From the NCBI RefSeq assembly GCF_013155465.1, contig NZ_JABJVX010000001.1:372001-436000 (forward strand): a stretch of DNA of 64,000 nt, read 5' to 3'. The DNA is from Alterinioella nitratireducens. GTDB taxonomy: Bacteria > Pseudomonadota > Alphaproteobacteria > Rhodobacterales > Rhodobacteraceae. Within the stretch, counting starts at the first letter, position 1. Every line of letters begins with the position of its first letter. Both the position numbers and the translations under genes were made by a program. A model generated the notes under the pieces. The model worked only from the letters and a program-made list of their open reading frames with translations. It was not told the origin of the DNA and made no database searches. This document shows, piece by piece, positions 26,591-33,536 of this stretch.

Positions 26591-26625
26591 GTACACCCCC
26601 CGATGCACCCCCTGTACACCCCCTG
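26591..26625. repeat. Three short tandem TRCACCCCC repeats
   Basis: TACACCCCC (26592-26600), TGCACCCCC (26604-26612) and TACACCCCC (26615-26623), period 11-12 bp, 50 bp beyond the rnpB 3' end. One helical turn apart, so a protein-binding array is possible; it could also belong to the rnpB 3' end or the promoter of the next gene. The rest of the 26539-26764 gap shows nothing else I can support. Confidence 0.5.
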
Positions 26626-26764
26626 ACGCGCCGCCGGGGTTGACAGCATCGCCCGACTGGCCGGATGGTGGGGGCATGGGGGCATCCCTGCGTGCAACCC
26701 CCGTGAGGCCAAGGCCGAACCTGCCCGCATCCCCAACCCTTGACCGACAAGGAGGATGCCACCC

Positions 26765-27046
26765 ATGTCCGGCCTCAACCTGATCACCCCTGACCGCCAC
26801 ATGTGCGGGTGCGGCCTGCCCCTGCCTGATCCGGCGCTTCGCCGATCGGGCGGCGCCGACACCAACGCGCATGACCTCGCCCCGCAGGCCGCCGGGCTGC
26901 TGGCCGCAAGCGTCGGCTTCTCGCGCCAATACCGCGATGACAATGCGCAGCTTGAGGCGGCCCTGCCGCTTTATGATGCGCTCTACCGGTGGGCGCGGGA
27001 CGGGGTGGATGAGGGGCATGACTGGCCCGGACCGGGCCGGGGCTGA
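26765..27046 (+). CDS. Small hypothetical protein
   Basis: A 93-residue protein I do not recognise. The ATG at 26765 has an AAGGAGG ribosome site ending 9 bp upstream, one of the best in the window, which argues for a real gene; the ATG at 26756 in the same frame abuts that site. The protein has an N-terminal MCGCGLPLPDP motif with two cysteines, and otherwise helical, charged sequence without signal or membrane segment. It ends just before chrA on the same strand. Confidence 0.55.
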   Translation: MSGLNLITPDRHMCGCGLPLPDPALRRSGGADTNAHDLAPQAAGLLAASVGFSRQYRDDNAQLEAALPLYDALYRWARDGVDEGHDWPGPGRG

Positions 27047-27050
27047 GGCG

Positions 27051-28322
27051 ATGGAGATCGGATATCGCGAGATGGTTCGCGTCTTCGGGCGGATCGGCCT
27101 CTTGAGCTTCGGCGGCCCCGCCGCGCAGATCGCGCTGATGCACCGCGAGCTTGTCGAAACGCGGGCGTGGCTGAGCGAGCAGCGGTTCCTCAACGCGCTC
27201 TCCTTCTGCATGCTCTTGCCGGGGCCGGAGGCGATGCAACTGGCCACCTATGCCGGATGGCGATTGGGCGGCACGCGCGGGGGCCTTCTGGCGGGCGGGC
27301 TGTTCGTGCTGCCGGGGGCGATGGTGATCCTGGTGCTGGCCGCGCTCTATTCGACGTTCGGGCAGGTGCCGTTGATCGCCGCACTCTTCCTCGGGATCAA
27401 GGCCACGGTCATCATCATCGTGATCGAGGCGCTGATCCGGGTGGCGCGCAAGGCGCTGACCTCAAGGCTGGCCTACGGGCTGGCCGCAGCGGCGTTCCTG
27501 GCGCTCTTCGCCTTTGATCTGCCCTTTCCGCTGATCATCGCGGGCGCCGCGCTGGCGGGGGCGCTGGCCATGGGCAGGACATCCAGCGACCCCGCGCCCG
27601 CGCGCCCCGTGGAGACTGGCACGCTCGCCACCATCGCGCTGTGGCTGGCGCTGTGGCTGCTGCCGGTCGCGGCGCTGTGGCTGATCGCGCCCGAGGGCGT
27701 CATGGCAGAGGTCGCGCTGTTCTTCTCCAAGCTTGCCGTGGTCACCTTCGGCGGGGCCTACGCGGTGCTGGCCTATATGGTGCAGGCGGTGGTGGGCGAT
27801 TTCGGCTGGCTGGACACCGGGCAGATGATGGATGCGCTTGGCCTGGCCGAGACCACACCCGGCCCCCTGATCCTGGTGACCGAGTTCGTGGGCTTCATGG
27901 CAGGCGCGGGGCAGGGCGGGCTCTGGGGCGGCGTGCTGGCGGCACTCATCACGCTCTGGGTGACCTTCACGCCCTGTTTCCTGTGGATCTTCGCCTTTGC
28001 GCCTTACGTGGAGTGGATCACCCACCAGCCGCGCCTGGGGGGCGCGCTTCGCGGCATCACGGCGGCGGTGGTGGGCGTCATCCTCAACCTGTCGCTGTGG
28101 TTCGGGCTCAATGTCCTCTTTGCCGATGTGGCGCGGGTCGATCTTGGCCCCGCGCGGCTGTGGCTGCCCGACCTGGCCACGCTGAACCCCGGCGCGCTGG
28201 TGCTGTCGCTGATCGCGGCAGGGTTGCTGATCGGGCGCAAACTGGACCTGCTGCTGGTGCTGCCGCTGATGGCGGGGGCCGGGGCGATCTGGATGGGCCT
28301 GATCGCGCCCGTTTTCGGTTGA
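27051..28322 (+). CDS. chrA: ChrA-family chromate transporter
   Basis: Predicted proton-linked chromate exporter (CHR family, two-domain long form). The 423-residue protein has two homologous halves: LLSFGGPAAQIALMHRELVE...FCMLLPGPEAMQLATYAGW (residues ~15-70) and VVTFGGAYAVLAYMVQAVV...GLAETTPGPLILVTEFVGF (~235-285), each with the FGG...lpGP signature. About ten helices. I chose the ATG at 27051; an ATG at 27018 is possible. Substrate assignment rests on family; many ChrA homologues are untested. No chrB regulator adjoins it. Confidence 0.88.
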   Translation: MEIGYREMVRVFGRIGLLSFGGPAAQIALMHRELVETRAWLSEQRFLNALSFCMLLPGPEAMQLATYAGWRLGGTRGGLLAGGLFVLPGAMVILVLAALYSTFGQVPLIAALFLGIKATVIIIVIEALIRVARKALTSRLAYGLAAAAFLALFAFDLPFPLIIAGAALAGALAMGRTSSDPAPARPVETGTLATIALWLALWLLPVAALWLIAPEGVMAEVALFFSKLAVVTFGGAYAVLAYMVQAVVGDFGWLDTGQMMDALGLAETTPGPLILVTEFVGFMAGAGQGGLWGGVLAALITLWVTFTPCFLWIFAFAPYVEWITHQPRLGGALRGITAAVVGVILNLSLWFGLNVLFADVARVDLGPARLWLPDLATLNPGALVLSLIAAGLLIGRKLDLLLVLPLMAGAGAIWMGLIAPVFG

Positions 28323-28420
28323 CACCCGGCCCGACAAGGGTAAAAAGCGCGCTCAACACCAAGGAACGCCCGCGCGGGCGGCCCTAGGCCCCTTGCGCCC
28401 CGCTGATCAGGAGTTTTCAC

Positions 28421-28588
28421 ATGGCGAAGCCGACCACCATCAAGATCCGCCTCAATTCTTCGGCGGGCACCGGCCACTTCTACGTGACCAAGAAGAACGC
28501 ACGCACGATGACCGAGAAGATGGTCGTGAACAAATACGACCCCGTCGCGCGCAAGCATGTCGAATACAAGGAAGGCAAGATCAAGTAA
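28421..28588 (+). CDS. rpmG: 50S ribosomal protein L33
   Basis: A 55-residue ribosomal protein: [20 protein letters not shown] then the [14 protein letters not shown] and [18 protein letters not shown] segments typical of L33. This form lacks the CxxC zinc pairs of the zinc-binding paralogue, as usual in alphaproteobacteria. Preceded by AGGAG 8 bp upstream and followed by a strong terminator, so probably its own transcript. Confidence 0.97.
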   Translation: MAKPTTIKIRLNSSAGTGHFYVTKKNARTMTEKMVVNKYDPVARKHVEYKEGKIK

Positions 28589-28613
28589 GCCGATCTGCCG
28601 AACCGCTTTGCAA

Positions 28614-28650
28614 ACGGGCCGCGCTGGTGATCCAGTCGCGGCCCGTTTTC
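28614..28650 (+). terminator. Rho-independent terminator of rpmG
   Basis: ACGGGCCGCG (28614-28623) pairs with CGCGGCCCGT (28637-28646), with an inner CTGG/CCAG stem and TGAT loop, followed by TTTC. Stem of ~14 bp starting 25 bp after the rpmG stop. Confidence 0.9.
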
Positions 28651-28670
28651 CGTCTGGCGCCCTGGCCATG

Positions 28671-28702
28671 AAAAAAGGGCCGGTCACTGGCGACCGGCCC
28701 TT
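28671..28702 (-). terminator. Rho-independent terminator of the BI-1 family gene
   Basis: On the minus strand, GGGCCGGTC (28692-28700 region) and GACCGGCCC (28677-28685 region) form a 9-bp stem with a 6-base loop, followed by TTTTTT. It lies 24 bp after that gene's stop. Confidence 0.92.
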
Positions 28703-28725
28703 GATCCTGTCAGCTTGCGCCGCTG

Positions 28726-29502
28726 TTATTCCTGTTGCCCGAGGAACATTAGCAGGAACTGGAACATGTTCAGGAAGGCGATATAGAGGCTCAACGCGCC
28801 ATCGACGGCGGCCTTGTCCAGCCACTCCTGGTCGTTATGCGCGGCGTGGGCCACGTATTCGGACTTGATCGCCTGGGTGTAGAAGGCGGTGAGACCGGCG
28901 AAGATCAGCAGGCCGACAACCGCGATCACGTTCATCATCAATTCGGACTGGATGAAGAGGTTGACGATCATCACGCCAAGCAGGCCGAACACGCCCATCA
29001 TCAGGAACGTCCCCATGCCGCTGAGGTCGCGCTTGGTGGTGTAGCCGAACAGGCTGAGCCCCGCGAAGGCGATGGCGGTCACCAGGAAGGCCTGCACGAT
29101 GGAATAGGGCGTGAAGACCAGGAAGATGGAGCTCATCGAGACGCCCATCACGGCGGAGAAGATGAAGAAGCCGAGCGAGACGGCAGCGGCCGAGCCCCGG
29201 CGCATCAGCGCGCCCCATCCGAAGAGCAGGAAGGCCAGCGGCGCGAACATCACCACCCATTTCAGCGGCGTGAGATACAGTGTTTCGCCAAGGCCGGTCA
29301 GATACGTGCCGGGACGCAGGGGCACGCCACCAGGAATATCGGTGACGGCAAGGCCCGAGATCGCCCACGCGGCGGCGGCGGTGATCACCATGCCGATCGA
29401 CATGGTGCCATAGACCTTGTTCATGTGGGCCCGCAGGCCCTGGTCGATCTCGGCCTGGCTTACGGCTGCGCCGCGCGACCGGATCGTGTCAAACTCTGCC
29501 AT
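28726..29502 (-). CDS. BAX inhibitor-1/YccA family membrane protein
   Basis: A 258-residue polytopic membrane protein with about seven helices, of the UPF0005/BI-1 family (YbhL, YccA). Diagnostic segments: LRAHMNKVYGTMSIGMVITAAAAW near the N-terminus, the GFFIFSAVMGVSMSSIFLVFTP stretch, and the C-terminal ALSLYIAFLNMFQFLLMFLG (family LYldfinlFl.lL.ll). E. coli YccA inhibits FtsH; YbhL-type proteins may be calcium leak channels; which applies here is unknown. Own terminator downstream. Confidence 0.9.
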   Translation of the reverse strand: MAEFDTIRSRGAAVSQAEIDQGLRAHMNKVYGTMSIGMVITAAAAWAISGLAVTDIPGGVPLRPGTYLTGLGETLYLTPLKWVVMFAPLAFLLFGWGALMRRGSAAAVSLGFFIFSAVMGVSMSSIFLVFTPYSIVQAFLVTAIAFAGLSLFGYTTKRDLSGMGTFLMMGVFGLLGVMIVNLFIQSELMMNVIAVVGLLIFAGLTAFYTQAIKSEYVAHAAHNDQEWLDKAAVDGALSLYIAFLNMFQFLLMFLGQQE

Positions 29503-29641
29503 GGAATCCTCCGATGAAAGGCAAGTGATTCGTATGGCGGAACGACATGCGCCCCGCCTCCTGCCTGAATATCGGCAAGGCGGGGCGCAAATTCAAGGAT
29601 AACCGGGACCGATCCCGCGCGAATTTTCCGGAAATTCCGGC

Positions 29642-29854
29642 TCAGCGCAGCCAGCCCGCCGGAATGTTCCAGGCCGGGCGGTTGGATTCGACATAGACAT
29701 CCGCCTCGGAGAGGCCCAGGTCGCGGCGCGCGGCGGCGTCCAGGCGGGTCAGGGCGCGGCGCTGGCGCCACGCGGAGAGGCCGGCAGCGGCATAGGCCAG
29801 AACGGACGGGCGGCGGGCGGTGGTGACGGGGCGGTGCAGGAGGGTATGTGCCAT
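29642..29854 (-). CDS. DUF1127 small protein
   Basis: A 70-residue basic protein with the DUF1127 core WRQRRALTRLDAAARRDLGLSEADV (about 28-52). Such proteins are small arginine-rich RNA-associated or regulatory factors in alphaproteobacteria (some affect sRNA turnover and phosphate or carbon metabolism). I start at the ATG ending at 29854; an in-frame ATG ten codons upstream is possible. It is divergent from a LysR gene, a pairing seen widely in Rhodobacterales, so the LysR protein probably controls it. Confidence 0.8.
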   Translation of the reverse strand: MAHTLLHRPVTTARRPSVLAYAAAGLSAWRQRRALTRLDAAARRDLGLSEADVYVESNRPAWNIPAGWLR

Positions 29855-29931
29855 GGGAGGAGGCCTTTTCAGCAGTCGGATCATTTCGATGCTTGATATG
29901 TAGGCCGCCCATATCCATTATGAAAATGAAT

Positions 29932-29941
29932 GTTCATGAAC
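29932..29941. promoter_or_regulatory. Palindrome in the DUF1127/LysR intergenic region
   Basis: GTTCATGAAC is a perfect 10-bp palindrome in an AT-rich stretch (29905-29945) between the divergent starts, 24 bp before the LysR ATG. A LysR-binding site is the natural guess; not testable by eye. Confidence 0.4.
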
Positions 29942-29964
29942 GCTTGCATCAAGGAACGTGATGA

Positions 29965-30816
29965 ATGCGAAATCTCGATATGACCGCCCTGCGCGCCTTC
30001 GTGACCGTCGCCGATACCGGCGGCGTCACCCGTGCCAGCGGCTTCCTGAACCTCACGCAATCGGCGGTCTCGATGCAGTTGAAGCGGCTTGAGGAAAGCG
30101 TCGGTGTCTCGCTTCTGGATCGCTCGGCGCGCAAGCTGGCGCTGACCCGGCAGGGCGAACAGATGCTGAGCTACGCGCGCCGGATGCTGTCGCTGAACGA
30201 TGAGGCGATGACCCGGCTGACCGCGCAGGATTACGAGGGGCAGCTGGCCCTGGGCGTGCCGAGCGACATCATCTACCCGGCGATCCCGCAGGTGTTGCAA
30301 CGTTTCAACGCGACCTTTCCGCGAATGAAGGTGCAGCTGGTCAGCTCCTTCACCTCGCGCCTGCGCCGGATGCTGGAACGCGGCGAGGTCAACCTGACGC
30401 TGGCCACCGAACCGCATCTGGACAGCGGCGGCGAGACCCTGCTGGAGCGCCCCCTGGTCTGGGTCGGGGCCATCGACGGGCAGCAATGGCGCGCGCGCCC
30501 GCTGCGCCTGGCCTTCGAGGAGATGTGCATCTTCCGCCATGCCGTGCAGCGCGAGCTGGACCGCGCCGGGATCCCCTGGGAAATGGCCGTCGAAAGCGAC
30601 AACACCCGCACCATCGAGGCCACGATCAGCGCCGATCTGGCCGTCAATGCCTGTATCGAGGGGGCCGAGCCGCGCTATGTCGCGCAGCTGCGCCATGGCG
30701 GCGCGCTGCCGGACCTGCCGCAGGTCAAGATCAACATGTACGGCGCCGACCTGGCCAAGAGCGAGCCGGAAAAGGCCATGGTGGAGTTCGTCCGCCAGGC
30801 CTTCGCGACGCTCTAG
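29965..30816 (+). CDS. LysR-family transcriptional regulator
   Basis: A 283-residue LTTR. The winged helix-turn-helix is at residues 3-62 (MTALRAFVTVADTGGVTRAS, then LTQSAVSMQLKRLEESVGVSLLDR), followed by a linker helix and the periplasmic-binding-protein-like effector domain from ~90. Divergent from the DUF1127 gene, which is its likely target. Its TAG stop codon (30814-30816) is the first three bases of a dispersed 106-bp repeat, so the gene's natural 3' end may have been replaced by that element. Confidence 0.92.
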   Translation: MRNLDMTALRAFVTVADTGGVTRASGFLNLTQSAVSMQLKRLEESVGVSLLDRSARKLALTRQGEQMLSYARRMLSLNDEAMTRLTAQDYEGQLALGVPSDIIYPAIPQVLQRFNATFPRMKVQLVSSFTSRLRRMLERGEVNLTLATEPHLDSGGETLLERPLVWVGAIDGQQWRARPLRLAFEEMCIFRHAVQRELDRAGIPWEMAVESDNTRTIEATISADLAVNACIEGAEPRYVAQLRHGGALPDLPQVKINMYGADLAKSEPEKAMVEFVRQAFATL

Positions 30817-30919
30817 AGTTCGTCGCGTTCATTCGCATTCACGCAACGCCCTCTAATCTCTTGATGACGCATGTCCGAGAAGCTCAAAACCGGTTCCCAC
30901 TTTTGAGAGACATGCTCTA
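30814..30919 (+). repeat. RIME-like dispersed repeat, copy A
   Basis: 106-bp element, nearly identical to the reverse complement of 41010-41116 apart from a few substitutions and one indel. Ends are TAGAG...CTCTA with imperfect inverted repeats (TAGAGTTCGTC against TAGAGCATGTC). Contains an inner dyad TCAAAACCGGTT...TTTTGA. Size and double-palindrome structure recall the RIME elements of rhizobia; identity not verified. Confidence 0.88.
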
Positions 30920-30956
30920 GCCGGGCTCCCCCCGTCCCTGGCCTGCGCCTGCCCCC

Positions 30957-31040
30957 TTCTTTGTTCTGAAAATATCCCAGGGGGGTTTGGGGGGACAGCG
31001 TCCCCCCAACCGGTCGGATTGCCGAAGGCAATTCGACGCC
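30957..31040 (-). repeat. Two-hairpin 3' element, copy 1 (downstream of quinone oxidoreductase)
   Basis: Reading with the gene (minus strand): a hairpin with ATTGCC/GGCAAT arms (31018-31032), a C/G-run hairpin with an 8-bp GGGGGGAC/GTCCCCCC stem (30989-31007), then GGGATATTTTCAGAAC. Matching copies at 36931-37041 and 41155-41251. Probably a transcription end or mRNA 3' stabiliser. Confidence 0.75.
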
Positions 31041-31071
31041 AACGGCAACAAGGCGCAAGCGCGGACCATGG

Positions 31072-32037
31072 TCAGCCCGACATCACCACCACCACCTTGC
31101 CGGTCGATTTGCGCGCCTTCATCAGGGCCAGCGCATCGGCGGCCCGCTCCAGCGGGTAGGTCGCGCCGATATGGGGGTGCAGGCGGCCCGCCTCGTAGAG
31201 ACGGAACAGCTCCGCCAGGCTGTCGCGCAGGATGTCGGGCGCAAAGCCCACATAGCCGCCCCAGTAGCACCCGATCACGGTCAGGTTCTTGACCAGCAGG
31301 ATATTGGCGGGGATCTGCGGCACCTCGCCGCTGGCAAAGCCGATGGGGATCAGCCTCCCGCTCGGATTGCTCGCGCGCATCGCCGCCTTGAATTGGTCGC
31401 CGCCGACCGCGTCATAGACCACATCGGCCCCGCCAAGCGCGCGCACCGCCTCGCGGATATCGCCCGTTTCGCTGTCGATCAGGTGGTGCGCCCCGGCCGC
31501 GCGCGCCACCTCCAGCTTGGCGGCCCCTCGGGCGCAGGCGATCACCTCGGCCCCCATGCCGGCGCCGATCTCGACCGCCGTCAGCCCGACACCGCCCGCG
31601 GCCCCCAGGACCAGCAGCCGTTCGCCTTTCTGCAGCCGCGCCCGGTGGTCCAGCGCCAGGTGCGAGGTGCCATAGGCCACCAGGAACCCCGCCGCCTGGT
31701 CGAAGGGCATCGCATCGGGGATCGCCACCATGCGCGCGACCGGAAAGCAGCCCGCCTCGGCCAGCCCGCCCTGACCGGCAAAGACCGCCACGCGGGTGCC
31801 GGGGGCGGGGCCGTCCGTGTTCTGGCCGAGCGCCTCGACGATGCCCGCCACCTCCATCCCCATGGTGAAGGGCGGCGCGGGCGTGTCCTGGTAGCGGCCC
31901 GTCAGCATCAGCAGATCGGCGAAATTCAGCCCGCAGGCCGCGATCCGCACCAGCGCCTCGCCCTCTTGCGGCACGGGGCGGGGCAGTTCCTCGATCTCCG
32001 GCGCGGTATCGAACCCGTTCAATCGGAAGGCGCGCAT
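31072..32037 (-). CDS. NADPH:quinone oxidoreductase, zinc-independent MDR family
   Basis: A 321-residue medium-chain dehydrogenase/reductase of the quinone oxidoreductase type. GroES-like N-domain (1-125) with LNFADLLMLTGRY and FTMGMEVAGIVEALG; Rossmann domain with LLVLGAAGGVGLTAVEIG (NADP-binding AAGGVG) at about 143-160. The catalytic and structural zinc cysteines of alcohol dehydrogenases are absent. The start at 32037 has GAGAGGAAA upstream; the frame is open for about 200 codons further but without MDR sequence. Substrate unknown. Confidence 0.9.
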   Translation of the reverse strand: MRAFRLNGFDTAPEIEELPRPVPQEGEALVRIAACGLNFADLLMLTGRYQDTPAPPFTMGMEVAGIVEALGQNTDGPAPGTRVAVFAGQGGLAEAGCFPVARMVAIPDAMPFDQAAGFLVAYGTSHLALDHRARLQKGERLLVLGAAGGVGLTAVEIGAGMGAEVIACARGAAKLEVARAAGAHHLIDSETGDIREAVRALGGADVVYDAVGGDQFKAAMRASNPSGRLIPIGFASGEVPQIPANILLVKNLTVIGCYWGGYVGFAPDILRDSLAELFRLYEAGRLHPHIGATYPLERAADALALMKARKSTGKVVVVMSG

Positions 32038-32178
32038 CAATTTTCCTCTCGTTCCAGTTGCCGCCGCCGAGGCTAGCGCTACCTTAGCAGGATGCAACCG
32101 GGCAATCGCGGGTTCCCTATGGCCGCGCTTCCACCTATGGTTGTGCGCAAGGGTCGAGCGTATGGAGTATCGAGGACT

Positions 32179-32544
32179 ATGAAGCATCCCGTGGATGTCC
32201 ATGTTGGAAAGAGGATCCGCCACCGCCGCTGGATGGTCGAGATGACGCAGCAGCAACTGGCCGAACAGGTCGGCATCAAGTTCCAGCAGATCCAGAAATA
32301 CGAGACCGGCATGAACCGGGTGAGCGCCTCGCGCCTGTGGGAAATTGCGGGCGCGATGGATGTGCCGGTCAGCTATTTCTTCGACGGGCTGGAGGGCGGC
32401 ACGGAGGCGTCGGGTCCGCTGCCCGGCGACGTTCTGGCCGACCGCGAGGCGCTGGAACTGGTCCGCTCCTACTACGCGATTCCGGAAAACCAGCGCCGCC
32501 AGTTGTTCGAGCTGGCCCGCGTGCTGTCGGGCAGCGCCGCTTGA
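32179..32544 (+). CDS. XRE-family helix-turn-helix regulator
   Basis: A 121-residue DNA-binding protein. The HTH_3 domain is at about 8-65: IRHRRWMVEMTQQQLAEQVGIKFQQIQKYETGMNRVSASRLWEIAGAMDVP. A C-terminal helical segment (ALELVRSYYAIPENQRRQLFELARVL) is conserved in alphaproteobacterial homologues. The ATG at 32179 is preceded by GAGGA at short spacing; upstream in-frame ATGs add 29 unlikely residues. It is divergent from the quinone oxidoreductase and 55 bp ahead of hisN. Targets unknown. Confidence 0.85.
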   Translation: MKHPVDVHVGKRIRHRRWMVEMTQQQLAEQVGIKFQQIQKYETGMNRVSASRLWEIAGAMDVPVSYFFDGLEGGTEASGPLPGDVLADREALELVRSYYAIPENQRRQLFELARVLSGSAA

Positions 32545-32599
32545 CGGCAGGGGCGGGGCCGTGCCACGGGGCGTGCGAGCAGCAAGAAGGCCCGCGCCC

Positions 32600-33409
32600 A
32601 TGACCCGCCCCGCGTTATCGCAAGACCTGACCGACGATCTGATCGCCACGGCGCATGCCATGGCAGATGCCGCGCGCGCGGTGATCCTGCCCTATTTCCG
32701 CACCGTCGACCTGGCCGCCGAGAACAAGCTGGCGGGCGGCTTCGATCCGGTGACCGAGGCCGACCGCGCCGCCGAGGCCGCGATGCGCGCCATCCTGGCC
32801 GAGCGCCGCCCCGAGGATGCCATCCTGGGCGAGGAATTCGGGGCGGCCCCCGGCACCAGCGGCCTGACCTGGGTGCTCGACCCCATCGACGGCACCCGCG
32901 CCTTCATCTCCGGCACGCCCACCTGGGGCGTGCTGATCGCGGTGCAGGGGACGGATGGCCCGCTCTATGGCCTCATTGACCAGCCCTATATCGGCGAGCG
33001 GTTCGAGGGCGGCTTTGGCCGCGCCGAGCTGACCGGCCCGCACGGACCCCGTCCCTTGCGCACCCGCCGGGGCCGGGGCCTGGCCGAGGCGGTTCTGTTC
33101 ACCACCTTCCCCGAACTTGGCAGCGCGGCGGAACGGCGCGGCTTCGAAGCGGTGCGCGACCGGGTGCAACTGACCCGCTACGGCATGGATTGCTACGCCT
33201 ACGGGCTGGTCGCGGGCGGCCATGTCGATCTGGTCATCGAGGCGGGCCTCAACGCCTATGACATCGCCGCCCCCATCGCGGTGATCGAGGCGGCGGGCGG
33301 CATCGTCACCGACTGGCAGGGCGGCCCGGTCCATGAGGGCGGGCGCGCGGTTGCGGCGGGCTGTCCCGAACTGCATCGAAATGTCCTGAAAATCCTATCT
33401 GATTTTTAG
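32600..33409 (+). CDS. hisN: Histidinol-phosphatase of the inositol monophosphatase family
   Basis: Mg2+-dependent phosphatase; homologues in alphaproteobacteria and actinobacteria (HisN) remove phosphate from histidinol phosphate in histidine synthesis. The 269-residue protein has the family metal sites: GEEFG (about 75-79), WVLDPIDGTRAFISG (93-107) and AYDIAAPIAVIEAAGGIVTDWQG (about 217-239). Assignment to HisN rather than another IMPase rests on overall likeness; no his genes adjoin. ATG at 32600. Confidence 0.82.
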   Translation: MTRPALSQDLTDDLIATAHAMADAARAVILPYFRTVDLAAENKLAGGFDPVTEADRAAEAAMRAILAERRPEDAILGEEFGAAPGTSGLTWVLDPIDGTRAFISGTPTWGVLIAVQGTDGPLYGLIDQPYIGERFEGGFGRAELTGPHGPRPLRTRRGRGLAEAVLFTTFPELGSAAERRGFEAVRDRVQLTRYGMDCYAYGLVAGGHVDLVIEAGLNAYDIAAPIAVIEAAGGIVTDWQGGPVHEGGRAVAAGCPELHRNVLKILSDF

Positions 33410-33536
33410 GATTTGCGGCGGGTGGGGCGCGCGCTAGGCTGCTCGGCAGGGATGCCTGGCCGCCTTTCACCCGTTTTATGCCACGCGCCCTCACACCTCG
33501 TGACACCAAACGGGCCGGATGAAGTGTGAGACATAT

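Noticed and set aside
26293-26943. Open frames across the RNase P RNA region
   Set aside because: They overlap conserved rnpB core sequence and have no ribosome sites; RNA structure explains the region.
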